Notes under the pieces: generated by a model
Seen by the model: the letters and a program-made list of their open reading frames with translations, nothing else
Told to the model about the DNA's origin: nothing
The model's database searches: none
Program-made: the position numbers and the translations under genes
Assembly (NCBI RefSeq): GCF_008728515.1
Contig: NC_044984.1
Location: 92,117,181-92,181,180, forward strand
DNA length: 64,000 nucleotides
Direction of reading: 5' to 3'
Source of the DNA: Papio anubis
Taxonomy: Eukaryota > Chordata > Mammalia > Primates > Cercopithecidae
Part shown: one piece after another, positions 23,846-34,440 of the stretch
Numbering within the stretch: position 1 is the first letter of the stretch
Layout: every line of letters starts with the position of its first letter

Positions 23846-24228
23846 TGCCGGGTACAGTGGCTCACGCCTGCAATCCCAGCACTTTGGGAGGCCGAGGTGG
23901 GTGGATTTCAAGGTCAGGAGATAAGACCATCCTGGCCAGCCTGCAATCCCAGCACTTTGGGAGGCTGAGATGGGTGGATTTCAAGGTCAGGAGATCAAGA
24001 CTATCCTGGCCAACATGGTGAAATCTTGTCTCTACTAACAATACAAAAATTAGCTGGGCATGGTGCCATGTGCCTGTAGTCCCAGCTACTCAGGAGGCTG
24101 AGGCAGGAGAATCACTTGAATCCCGGAGGCAGAGGCTACAGTGAGCTGAGATTGTGCCAATGCACTCCAGTGTAGGTGACAGAGCAAGATTCTGTCTCAA
24201 AAAAGAAAAGAAAAAGAAGAAAAAAATG
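23846..24228 (+). mobile_element. Alu with 73-bp internal tandem duplication
   Basis: Alu from 'gccgggtacagtggctcac' to a GAAAA-rich tail. The segment 23867-23939 is repeated at 23940-24013. Both copies share the private variants 'cctgcaatccc' and 'gtggatttcaaggtc', so the duplication followed those changes. Confidence 0.93.
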
Positions 24229-24281
24229 TACCTCTAAGTCCCCTACTTTTAGGAAGCTACCAGAAAATATTCTCCAAATAT

Positions 24282-25621
24282 TGCAATAAGAAATCTTCCC
24301 TGACCCCTTTGCTGGCCTTGCAACAGGGGTACCTTGCTTATTCATCCTGCAGCTCTCACCCCTTGCAGGAGGGGAAGCATGCAGATGAGCAGGTGCAGGC
24401 GCCAGGATGAGTGTATCTGGGTGCCAGCAGGAGCAAAACTCTGTGCAGGCTCCACATTAGTGTCTAGTGGGGGAGTACCCACAGCCCCCAAAGCCCCAGA
24501 GGGTGTGTGTTATAGGGCGCTCTTTTAGCTTTGCTGTCCATGGATGGCTTAAGTGTTAAGCAACTCAGTGGGCCCTCTGCTTTTTTGCAAGAGGTGGTTA
24601 TTCTCTACCAGCAAGGGCGAAGGCGAAGGGTCAGTGTGACAGCCTTTAACATCTGCACTTGTAGCACCTGAGCTCTTGTTCAGTGTCCAGGAAAATTCAG
24701 GTCTCACAAAAGAATTGAAGAGTGGTGAATGCAGAGGATTTTATTGGTGATGGAAGTGGCTCTCAGTGGGAAGGGGAGCTGGAAAGGGGATGCAGTGGGA
24801 AGGTATTCCTCCCCTGAAGTGTTGCCGTCAAGCCATCCCTCTGAAGTCATATTGCTTCTTTCTGATATACAGCTGTTTCTTCTCTTCTCCCCTTCTCTGC
24901 TGTCTGCCAGTGAAGCCTGTTTTTATGGGTACAGGATTGGAGGGGGCAGCGCAGAGTGGGCCATGGGTGGTTTTGAAAAAGGCAACATTCAAGTGGGAAA
25001 ACAGGAATGCATGTTCTCACTTTGGGCCACAGTTCCAGGCTTGAGGGTGGGGCTTCAACAGGGACCCTGCCCTTTTCTGCCTAGAATTCCCCTGCCTCCT
25101 GTCCCTATGAACTTGAATAAGTAAACAAATAAGAAAATAATATGTGGAATCCAAGCCAAAATGAGTTCAGCATGGAGAGGTGTGATGAGCACTCCTAAGA
25201 TGATAAGTGTGTGGGAAAACCAACTCAAACTGTTTTTTCCTTGGCTCTCACACTACAACAATCAATGCAGAAGACTTCTGTTGACCAAATGTGGGAGAGT
25301 TTCTTCCCACACCACCAAGCAAGCAATCAATTTTGTGGGGGACAACATCTGGGTATCCCTCAATTCAATTCAATCCTGATGCTATCTACCTGGAGATAGC
25401 TTCAAAAACCACAGGCTGAGGGCTCAGTCACATAAAACCACCCTCTCCTTCCCATCAGACCTGCCATGGTCTTTCCAGGGGACCAGCCTGATCCCAAGCT
25501 ACCTAGGGGCTGCAAATCATCATCAACTCATTGGCATACAAAGACATCATTTGGAAGTTTCTATGGATTTTAGGAGTTGTTTACCAGGAAAGAGAATCAA
25601 AGACCAAATATATATTTCACA
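24282..25621 (-). mobile_element. Class I ERV LTR, long (MER52-like, tentative)
   Basis: On the minus strand it begins TGTGAAATATATATTTGG and shows a TATA-like box (CCCATAAAAACAGG, near 24920), AATAAA followed by TCCTCTGCATTCACC (near 24740-24752), and a GC-rich downstream half. Length about 1.34 kb. Open frames here are not retroviral genes. No matching target duplication was seen, so the left end is uncertain. Confidence 0.65.
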
Positions 25622-25888
25622 GTGTCACAGTAGGGAATGGGATTACCAGAATAAGGGTAGGCAGCAATTCTAACAGTCAACTGATCCATACTGCAGTATA
25701 TAGAGGCCTAGGAGAAGAATTTCCAAGGCAAAAAAAAAAAAAATGGAATTAATGGATTACCTGAAGTATTTTACCATATTGAAGAGAATTTTACATTTCT
25801 TATCAGAGTTTGGGGAAAGAATTTGTGATAATTACATTTCAAAATTAAGCAAGCAAAATGAAACAATTTTTAACAGTCATACAGTAAA
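25622..25888. other. Unassigned sequence between LTR and L1M
   Basis: An A13 run at 25730-25742 marks a possible degraded insertion tail. Nothing else is recognised. Confidence 0.3.
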
Positions 25889-25889
25889 G

Positions 25890-26685
25890 GTAAACATACA
25901 ATAAAGCCAAAGTTATAATTTTGTAAATATTAATGAAACTTATAACCCCCCCAATACGACTAATTAAGGGGAAAGAAAACGAAAAAACGAATTGCCAGCA
26001 ATGAAATAGGAAGTATCTGTCTACATATACACCGATTAAAAAGAAAATAAAGAAATATTACCATTTAAAAAATAAAAATTGAAAATTTAAATGTAATGTA
26101 CAAATTCCTTAGAAAATACAACTTACCAAAGTGGATAAAAGAGAAATTTTAAACATTCCAATAGCTATTGAATAAGTTGGACCCATCATTAAAGGTTTTC
26201 CCACAGAAAAACTAAATAATCCAAACAACTGATAGCTTCACCAATTAATTATTTCACCAGATAACTTCACCAATTAATTATTTCAAACAATTAAGGAAAA
26301 ATAACAATCTTATTAAAAACTCTTCTATTCAGAGAATAGCATAAAGAAAAAAACTTCTCAAGTCATTTTATGAGGCCAGCATAACCTTGACACAGGAAAG
26401 GAGGAGACAATACCAGCCCATTATGTCTATGACTATCAGTAAAAAATGGTAAACAAATATTTGCAAATTAAATCTAGTAATATACAAAAAGGAAAATGCA
26501 TCATGACCAAGAGGCACTTATCTCAGATATGCAAGAGATGTTTCAAATTAAAAAACTAGTTAGTATAATTGACTACATTAACAGTAAAAAGAGAAAGTGT
26601 ATATGATTGTATCAGTAGACACAAACGAATCATTCTATATAACTCAACATTAATCAGCTATTGCCAAATTAGGAATAAAAGGGTA
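25890..26685 (+). mobile_element. Old L1M ORF2 region, first part
   Basis: Old L1 ORF2 wording in sense: 'tagaaaatacaacttaccaa', 'ttttatgaggccagcataac', 'agaggcacttatctcag' and 'ttaggaataaaaggg'. Heavily decayed, with no long frame. A 26-bp piece at 26231-26256 is tandemly repeated at 26260-26285. The element resumes at 27120. Confidence 0.72.
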
Positions 26686-27118
26686 CTATCAAGCCCGTCA
26701 CCAGACCCTCCCCTTTGGGTTGCCCTCAGGACAACCCTCCAGAGAACTGCCAATCAGTATGGGAATCTAGGCCACTGGAAGGCAAACTGCCTCAATGGGC
26801 TAAATGGGAAAAGCCTCAAGAGACCTGCCCCCTCTACCATAAGCTTGCTATTGGAAAAAGGACTGTCCCCAGAGCTAAAAAGGCCCCCAGGCCAAACCCC
26901 AATCCAATAAAGGCCTTGAGCTGAAGGGGTCTCTGTTGAATTAGTTAGTTTAGATAACAAATCTAAACTTATATTTGCTCCCAGATCATCAATAAGACAA
27001 AGCCAAGGACAACTCTGGAGGCTGTGAGTAAAATTATAAATTTCCCTTTTGGGTTCAAGAGCTGCCTACTCTGTGCTAGTCTTCTCTGAGCAACTTTCCT
27101 TCAAATCCTGTAATGGGG
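26686..27118 (+). pseudogene. Retroviral gag (nucleocapsid) remnant
   Basis: Two decayed zinc-knuckle halves are visible in different frames: GHWKANC near 26773-26793 and YWKKDCP near 26849-26870. Knuckles of this CCHC type bind viral RNA in retroviral nucleocapsid. The stretch contains frameshifts and has lost at least part of the first cysteine pair of each knuckle. No LTR flanks it. It interrupts an old L1M at a point where the L1 sequence otherwise resumes nearly in register. The ERV family is not identified, and the right limit is approximate. Confidence 0.65.
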
Positions 27119-27119
27119 G

Positions 27120-28250
27120 CAAAAGTCTGATAAATAGTATCTACAACACATCATCACTAAACATGGTATTTAATGAATTCTTGAAAATTTTTCCCTGCTA
27201 ACTGAAAAAAGACATTTCTTTTCAACATTGTGTTAGATGTTTTAGCTAATAGGATAAGGCAAGAAAGAGCAATGACATGCATAAGAATTGAAAAGAAAAA
27301 TAAAATTATATAATATTTGCAAGTGATGTAATTATATATATGGAGAAAAACCTTAAGAATCTATAGATAAGCCACTGGAATTTAAAAAGTAAACTTAGCA
27401 AGGTCACTGGATGCAGGAAAATAAATTATGCAAAACTCCTATTCTGAAAATGACAAAACAAAGTTGAGAGAAACTTTTAAAGGCCAAAGAAATGGAAATA
27501 TATATACTATATTCATCATAAATGGGATGACTCAGTATTTTAAAGATATCAATTATCAGATCGATCTGTCAAATCAGTTAATGCCAAGTGAAATGCAGGA
27601 AGGTATTTGTGTGTGTGTGAAAGTTGACAGGCTGATCTTAAAATTTTTATAGTAATGCAGAGTTAAGAATAGCCAAAGCAATCTTGAAGAAGAAAAACAG
27701 AGCAGAAGAACTTACATTAGCTGAAATTATACCTTCCCCTGAAGTTACAGTAATTAATATAGTGTAGACTGGTGAAAGGATACTAATAGAGAAGAGAATC
27801 CAGAAACAGATCAGCAAAGATAAGGTCATTTGATTAATGAGAAGGTTAACACCATAATGCAGTGGAGACAGGATGATTTTTTTAGTAACTGAGGCTGGAT
27901 CAATTGAATATCCACAAAGAAAAAAAATGAATCTTTATCCCTATTTCATACCATGCACACAAAAGCAGTTCTAGATGGAGTATAGATCTAAATGTGAGAG
28001 GTAAGATGAAGCTTGTAAAATAAAACATAGAAGAACATCTTTCATGACCTTGAAATCAGCAAAAGGCAGGACACAAAATGCAACTAATCTAAACTTATAT
28101 TTGCCAAAGGACATCATGAAGACAGTAAAAAGGCAAGCCCAAAGTGGAAGAATGTATTTGCAATTCATAAACTCAATTAAGAACTAGCACCAAAAATGTG
28201 TAAATAAGTCCCTTGAATCCGTAAGAAAAGGCAGAGTTCTACAGATTTTA
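27120..28250 (+). mobile_element. Old L1M ORF2 region, second part
   Basis: Continues the same L1M: 'aatagtatctacaac', 'gcaaggtcactggatgcagg' and later 'agccaaagcaatcttgaag' follow the ORF2 order to near its 3' portion. No intact frame. Confidence 0.72.
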
Positions 28251-28329
28251 CTTTCAACCATCCTGGTTTGTTCCTTTTTGCACTTTTTCTTCCTGAGCAT
28301 TTATTTCACAGGATTTTACTGTTTAGTTT

Positions 28330-28815
28330 TTTCGTTTCTTTCGGTACTGGTGGGCTTGGGGAGGCCCCCCAAAAGCCAGTGGGACCTCCACCCCAGCCAG
28401 TGTCCAGGTTCTTGGCAGCATCGCAAGAAGGAATTCAAGGATGAGTCAGAAAATAGTGAAAGAGATTTATTGTAAAGTGGGCAGACTCAAGAGTCATGTG
28501 CAAGGTGGATGGGGATTGCTACTTTTATACGCTTCTTTAACCAAGGCGTGGAATATTCATGGAAAAAGGTGGAGATTTCTCAGAATTGTTGTGCTACCCA
28601 TTTTTATACTAACTATAGGTGTTCTTGGAACTGTCATGGCACCAGTGGGTGTGGGGTTTCTATGTTAATGAGCATATAATGAAGTCCTAGGTGAAACCTA
28701 GGTCAAATCCAGCACCATGTTGGGTCCAATTGATCTTAGCCAGCTTGATCCACACTTGGTTTTCAGGGTCTTATTAAAGTAGGTAACTAGACCAACATAA
28801 GCAGGGCAGGAGAGC
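28330..28815 (-). mobile_element. Class I ERV LTR (family not named)
   Basis: On the minus strand it shows a TATAAAAG box (complement at about 28521-28530), AATAAA (complement at 28466-28471), then 'tccttgaattccttcttgcg' and a GC-rich tail, the usual U3-R-U5 pattern. Ends are approximate. Confidence 0.6.
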
Positions 28816-28869
28816 ACCCCCCACCCACCTTAGGAATGTCAGGTGACCATCAGCTGATGGTCAGGTGGT

Positions 28870-29479
28870 TGTTAAACTGTCTCTCTAAAATAATAATTGC
28901 TCACAGCTGGTGCCAGGAAAAGGCAGTCTCTCAAATAGATAAAACACCTGAAGCTGGTGATGAGCAGCTTCCTGATAAGGTCTCAGGAGTTGGGTGAGTG
29001 GGCTCAAGCACATACACTAAGAGGCAAAAAGCAGAGTTTAACTGGTATATGACCTTCCTCTAGGAACTCTTCACTAATAAGGGAAAAACACCTCATGTGA
29101 GCATGCGCGTGACTTCAGTAAACACCTTGCCTGTGCCGCCCCTCCCAAGTGCTGTCGGGCCACTGCACATGTGAACAGTTCACCCCAAGAAAAATCAAGC
29201 TACGAGAGACACAAAACCCCAAAAGCATGCCAGGATATAAAACTCCAAGTCAAAGGTCAAACTGGACCCTTGGATCTCTCAAGTCATCTACTTGACCCTC
29301 CTCCAAGAGTACTTTACTTCCTTTCATTCCTGCTCTAAAACTTTCTAATACACTTTCACTCCTGTTCTAAAACTTGCCTCAGTCTCTCACTCTGCCTTAT
29401 GCCCCTGAGACAAATTATGTCCTCTGAGGAGGCAATAATTGAGTTGCTGAAGACCCATATGGATTCGCTGCTGTTAACA
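28870..29479 (+). mobile_element. Class I ERV LTR (family not named)
   Basis: Begins TGTTAAACTGTCTCTC and ends 'ttcgctgctgttaaca'. A TATAAAA box lies at 29236-29242, followed by 'ctcagtctctcactctgcc' and 'ctctgaggaggcaa', LTR-typical R-U5 wording. It lies head-to-head with the LTR at 28330-28815. Confidence 0.6.
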
Positions 29480-29564
29480 TCATCAGACCACAGCTGCTAG
29501 ACATGTGAAACTGCTGTCTGGAATTCTTTATTCTGCTGTGACCACCCTGTGTTATTCCGGTCCC

Positions 29565-29818
29565 ACCTTTCTTTCTTTATTTTTGTTTTTCTCTTTCTTT
29601 CTTTTCTTTTTATTTCTGTTTTTCTCTTTCTTTTCTTTTTATTTCTGTTTTTCTTTCTCTTTCTTTCTTTCTCTCTTTCTTTTTCTTTCTTTCCTTTCTT
29701 TCTTCTTCCATTTTCTTCTTTCTTTTCCTCCTTCCTTCTTTCTTTTCCTCCCTTTCATCCTCTCTCCATCTCTACTTGTTTTCTTCTTTCCTTCTTTCTT
29801 CCTTCCCTTTCTTTCCAC
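29565..29818. repeat. Long CT-rich polypyrimidine tract
   Basis: About 250 bp of almost pure C and T (imperfect TTTC/CTTT units). Open frames rich in Phe, Ser and Leu across it are artefacts of the repeat. Confidence 0.95.
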
Positions 29819-29819
29819 T

Positions 29820-29886
29820 GCCTTGGTTCAAATCTCAGCTTTGCCACTTACTAGCCATTCAACTTCAGAAAAATTTATTTACTTTT
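29820..29886 (-). mobile_element. MIR SINE, left part of a split copy
   Basis: 'ttcaaatctcagctttgcc' and 'acttactagccattcaactt' are antisense MIR. The ERV LTR at 29887 interrupts it. Confidence 0.7.
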
Positions 29887-30280
29887 TGTTAAAAGAAAAA
29901 CCTTCAACAAATTAAATTTAATAGAGTTGAACTGAGCAAAAGAGTCACAAATTGGGCAGCCCCCAGTATCCCAGCAGATTCAAAGAGAACCAGCACAGCT
30001 ACATAATGGAGGATGTATGGACAGACAAAGGCAAGTGACATACAGAAAACAGAAGTGAGGCACAGAAACAGCTGGATTGGTTGTAGCTCAGTGTTTGCCT
30101 TATTTGAACCCAGTTTGAACAGTTGGCCACCTTTGATTGGTCAAAACTCAGTGATTGGCACAAGTGTAGATTACAGTCTGTTTACATAGCCAATTAGGTT
30201 ACAGTTCACTGTGCACAAAGAAACTTTTAGGCTGAACTTAGAATATGTAAGGAGGCAGCTTTAGGCTAAACTTGTTAACA
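29887..30280 (-). mobile_element. Class I ERV solo LTR (same family as 56300-56744)
   Basis: Plus strand begins 'tgttaaaagaaaaaccttc' and ends 'aaacttgttaaca'. In the sense direction, CCAAT-containing phrases precede 'ggggctgcccaatttgtg' and a TTAAA-rich region. Target duplication is not clear here, but the second copy in this window has one. Confidence 0.75.
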
Positions 30281-30530
30281 CCTTTTATGCCCTCATTTTG
30301 TCCCTGTTGCCTTTCTTGGAAATTGGGGATTATATATTTCCCTCAAAGGGGCATGATTAGAATTAAATGTGTTCAACAATTGTGCTGTATTTCTATAGAT
30401 GTAAAAACCCCAGATAATATACTAGTAAATAGAGCCCAGCAGTATAATAAACAAATTAGGGTTTGCTCCCAAACCGCAGGGATACTTCATTATTAGAAGT
30501 TTAGGTCTATAATGTGGATACAATCACTAT
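30281..30530. other. Unassigned sequence between LTR and MIR remnant
   Basis: About 250 bp between the LTR and the resumed MIR. It may be a further retroviral piece or another insertion; I cannot identify it. Confidence 0.3.
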
Positions 30531-30534
30531 AATT

Positions 30535-30640
30535 TGGGCATTATAATAGTACTTACCTAATCGAGTTCTTGTAAGGATTAAATGAGATATTTTATGTAAC
30601 GATTAGCTCAGTGCTTGACAAATAGTAACTTTTTATATAT
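30535..30640 (-). mobile_element. MIR SINE, right part
   Basis: 'ttataatagtacttacc' then 'gtaaggattaaatgagata' and 'gctcagtgcttgacaaatag' continue the antisense MIR begun at 29820. Confidence 0.75.
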
Positions 30641-30644
30641 TTTA

Positions 30645-31488
30645 GCTCTTTTTGTTCATAACATTAATATATCATAGATAACATATGAACATCCAGAGAA
30701 TGGTGATTTTTTGATAAAACATAAGAACTCTTCTTGAATTAAATGTAGAAATTTGTTATAAATTAAGTAGAGAAAAATTTAATAAGATAAAAAATAGTTG
30801 CATAGGAATAGCAGTCAATATCATATTCAATGATGAGACATTAACCAGATTATCATTAATCCCAAGGATACTTGCTGTGATAGCTGTAATTTAACATTAT
30901 TCTAGGAACTGTTGCTAATTTAATAAGTCAAGAAATGTATATAAGATAAAAAGAGCCAAAAAGAGTGAAACAATTCATTTTTGCCTGTGATACATTTTTC
31001 CACCAAAAAAGTCAACTAGTAAGTAAACTTCATAAGTTCGTTGCTGATAAAATAAATAAACATTCAATAGTTTTTCCTATCTTTCAGCAATGACCACTTT
31101 GAAATTAGAATAGAGTAAGTTTTCTCTATGGAGCAAGGAAAAACCCTAGCAATGAACTGTGAGAAACAAAGGACACATTGCAATTGAGATTCAAAAAGAA
31201 GATTTAAATAGATGAAGAAAAATATTATCTGCCTTCAGAGGAATAAGGTACCTTATGAAGATGTTAGTTTTATGCAAATAACTCATTAACTTTAATAAAA
31301 TTCTAACAAAATTTCTGAGGAACTTATATACCAAATAAAATTATAATTAAAGGAATATGATATTGTGTGAGGAAATTTTCCAAATACAATATGAAGTGAG
31401 GAAAGTAAGTTGGAAAATTACATGCTTATGTCTTTCCATTTTATAAATTAACGTCTAGGGGCAATCATTATAAAACACCTGGAAAAAA
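30645..31488. other. AT-rich stretch, nothing assigned
   Basis: Very AT-rich, no frame above about 60 codons. It may contain a decayed L1, but no diagnostic wording was seen. Confidence 0.35.
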
Positions 31489-31498
31489 TACTCCCAAA

Positions 31499-31798
31499 GT
31501 GACTGGTGCAGTGGCTCATGTCTGTAATACCAGCACTTTGGGAGGCAGAGGTGGGCGGATCAGGCCAGGAGTTCGGGACCAGCCTGGGCGACACAGCAAG
31601 ACTCTGTCTCTACTAAAAATACAAAAATTAGCTGGGTGTGGTGGTGCGCACTTATAATCCCAGTTACTTGGGAGGCTGAGGTGGAAGAATCACTTTAACC
31701 CAGGAGGCAGAGGTTGTAGTGAGCCGAGATTGAGCTACTGCACTCTAGCTTGGATGACAGAGTGAGACTCTGTCTTGAAAAAAAAAAAAAAAAAAAAA
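31499..31798 (+). mobile_element. Alu SINE (AluJ/S)
   Basis: Complete Alu with a poly-A tail of about 21 and the 9-bp target duplication ACTCCCAAA at 31490-31498 and 31799-31807. The left monomer has a small deletion ('gcggatcaggccaggagttc'). Confidence 0.93.
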
Positions 31799-31809
31799 AC
31801 TCCCAAATT

Positions 31810-32795
31810 ATGAGATAGTAAGGACTGGGATTCTTGGTACTAATTTGCTGTATTTTTTTCAATTTTACACAATGAGAATGTATTCCTTTCTGTATTTTTT
31901 TAAAAGGTATGCAACAGAAGTAAATCTAGTAATTTTATCAGTGTGAAACAGGCACACTGTTGATGATGACATTGACATTGTTTTCTGTCAGTCACACTAG
32001 GGCCCAGCAAAAACATCATTATCCACACTGTTTTTTGTGCAATGGATAATATATTTAATAATTAACTCTCCACAGCATGTGGAAATTATGCTTCAATACT
32101 AAGTTTTATTTCACATAATAGATTTCAGTAATGTGTTTCAGCGCCCACTATAATTAGTTGATGGGGTTATATTCATAAAGACATGGTCCAACATAGAATT
32201 GTGTTCCCTTTAAGACCTTTTCCATTTGAATGTATCCACTCTGCTGTGCCTGGATCAATCACACACTCATATACACGCACACAGACATATACACAGACAC
32301 CTTTTTATTCAGATTATCATAATTTGTAGCTTTCAGACAGTGCTTTTCATTTTAATTTTTATTTCTACCTTGAAGTAGAAAAATGTCAAAAGATTGAAAG
32401 TCAGGTAAGGTTTAGAAATATTGGCAGTCAGGTGAGGTTTAGAAATTTAAGAAATTAAATGAAAAGAAATGCACTTTTATATATTCTGATATATCTTTTG
32501 TTTATATAGATATATTATGATATTCTTATAGAGAATCTATCAAAACCTTTTCACAATACAAAAAAATGATGTTATTACTATCACTTGGGTTTCAATGAGT
32601 GCTTTATTTCATAATGCTAGGCATTAAGGTTGACAGTCTTTTGATAGAAAAAGGTGGAAAAATCCGTGTTGGTCATTTATACAAAAGCTTCCTTTATATG
32701 TTGACATAATAAAATATTCATATTTGGAAGCCAAGTAAACATCTTAAGATATTTTAATAAAGCTTGTTTCTCTATTAGTTCTCAATCTCCATGTT
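31810..32795. other. AT-rich stretch, nothing assigned
   Basis: Contains a CA-rich patch (about 32262-32300) and a short tandem repeat of 'agtcaggtaaggtttagaaa' at 32399 and 32426. No gene or transposon recognised. Confidence 0.4.
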
Positions 32796-32799
32796 ACAC

Positions 32800-32970
32800 T
32801 TTCATATATAGCGTTATAGGAATTTTACAATAGTTTAGTGAGTTTGATGTTATTATTGCAATATTACAGAAAAAGAAATTTTAACACAAAGATAATTACA
32901 CAAAGTAATTTGTCAAGCAACAAAGAAAATAGTAGAAGGATCTAGCCTCAATGCCTGCTCATTATAATGC
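32800..32970 (+). mobile_element. MIR SINE, diverged
   Basis: 'gttattattgcaatattaca', 'aagtaatttgtcaagcaac' and 'aaggatctagcctcaatgcc' follow the MIR core order. Confidence 0.55.
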
Positions 32971-33219
32971 ACAGTACTTTTGTTTTCCATCATATTTCAT
33001 ATTCGTATCTGTGATATTTCCTCTGAATTTTTCAATATTTCTTCCGAAGTTATCAGTGTGTTAGTTATCTCGACATTCCAGGCATTTACATTCAACAAAC
33101 AAGAATGTCACATAATTTATATCCCTGGGAAAGGAAAGTTTATTTTTCTCCTATGCAAGTGAAACCTGGGGATTGTCTTTGTGGCATCCTAGTGCTCTTA
33201 AAATAAGATAGTCACATCC

Positions 33220-33394
33220 AAGCTCTTTGCCCTGCTTGCAATGCCCTGTATGAACAGGCCCCGAGCTAGCTTTTTCAACCTTCTTTTGTGCTGCCTGCCT
33301 GCTCCTCACCCTCCACTCTTCAGCCACGTGGTCTTCTGCTGATGCTCAGAATACCACAAGCTCTTGGCTGCCTCAGGAATATCTTACTTGGTGT
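33220..33394 (+). mobile_element. L2 LINE, part 1 of 3
   Basis: 'cctgtatgaacaggccccg' then 'ttcagccacgtggtcttctg' and 'ctcttggctgcctcagg' match the L2 ORF2 3' region in sense. It is broken by an MST LTR and then an Alu, and resumes at 33780 and 34176. Confidence 0.8.
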
Positions 33395-33399
33395 TCCTT

Positions 33400-33774
33400 G
33401 GATATGGTTTGGTTTTGTTTCTCCACCCAAATTTCATCTCGAATTGTACTCCCGTAATTCCCACGTGTTGTGGGAGGGACCGGTGGGAGAAAATTGAATC
33501 ATGGATGCAGTTTTCCCCATACTATTCTCATGGTAATGAATAAGTCTCACGAGATCTGATGGTTTTATCGTGGGTTTCCACTTTTTCGTCTTCCTCATTC
33601 TCGCTTTGCCTGCTGCCATCCATGTAAGATGGGACTTGCTGCTCCTTGCCTTCCGCCATGATTGTGAGGTTTCCCCAGTCACATGGAACTGTAAGTCTAA
33701 TTAAACCTCTTTCTTTTGCAAATTGCCTAGTCTCGGGTATGTCTTTATCAGCAGCATGAAATCTTACTAATACA
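33400..33774 (+). mobile_element. MST-type MaLR solo LTR
   Basis: 'atatggtttggttttg', 'cccacgtgttgtgggaggga' and the terminal 'cagcatgaaatcttactaataca' are MST hallmarks. The 5-bp target duplication TCCTT lies at 33395-33399 and 33775-33779. It retains AATTAAACC near the 3' end in place of a perfect polyadenylation signal. Confidence 0.93.
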
Positions 33775-33779
33775 TCCTT

Positions 33780-33844
33780 CCACCTGGCTCATTTCTCAGC
33801 AACCAGCTTCTCATGCTTCAAGTCTCATCTTAACTGCTATAACT
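33780..33844 (+). mobile_element. L2 LINE, part 2 of 3
   Basis: 'ccacctggctcatttctcag' to 'tctcatcttaactgctat' continues the L2 between the two younger insertions. Confidence 0.78.
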
Positions 33845-34160
33845 GACCACACACGGTGGCTCACACCTGTAATGCCAGTATTTTTGGAGGCCAAGACAGG
33901 AAGATTGCTTGAGCTCCTGGGTTTGAGACCAGCCTAGGCAACATATCAAGGCTCTGTCTCTACCAAAAGTAAAAATAAAGAATTAGCCAGGCATGGGTAA
34001 TGGTGTGCCTGTGGTCCTAGCTACTCAGGAGGCTGAGGTGAGAGGATTGCTTGAGCCCAGGAGGTCAAAGCTGCAGTGAGCCATGATTCCATCACTGCAG
34101 TCCAGAGTGGGCCACAGAGTGAGACCTTGTCTCAATTAAAAAAAAAACAAAAATTAAAAA
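33845..34160 (+). mobile_element. Alu SINE (AluJ-like)
   Basis: Old Alu ('gcttgagcccaggaggtcaaa', 'ctgcagtgagccatgattc') flanked by a 15-bp target duplication, TTAACTGCTATAACT at 33830-33844 and TTAACTGCCATAACT at 34161-34175 (one mismatch). Confidence 0.93.
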
Positions 34161-34175
34161 TTAACTGCCATAACT

Positions 34176-34440
34176 TAGAGAGGCCTTCCTTAAGCACTAA
34201 ATTTGAGTAGGGCCCAGCCTTTCATTGTTTCCCAAGGCACCCTGTTTATTTCCTTTCTCAAATATAATACAACCAGTAATACTTTTATGCCTTTGTTTAC
34301 TCATTTGCTGTCTCTCTTCCACCTCAGAACTTACGCTCAGTAGGAGTAAGAAATTGCCAACTCACTAATCATGGTAAACCATGTTCCAGGCACATTATTT
34401 GGACCACAGTGGGCCCTCACTAAAACCCGAGGGAATTAAT
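34176..34440 (+). mobile_element. L2 LINE, part 3 of 3
   Basis: 'agagaggccttccttaagc' through 'accatgttccaggcacatt' and 'acagtgggccctcactaaa' completes the L2 to near its 3' end. Confidence 0.8.

Noticed and set aside
29505..29915. 136-codon frame rich in Phe, Ser and Leu
   Set aside because: Translation of the polypyrimidine tract.
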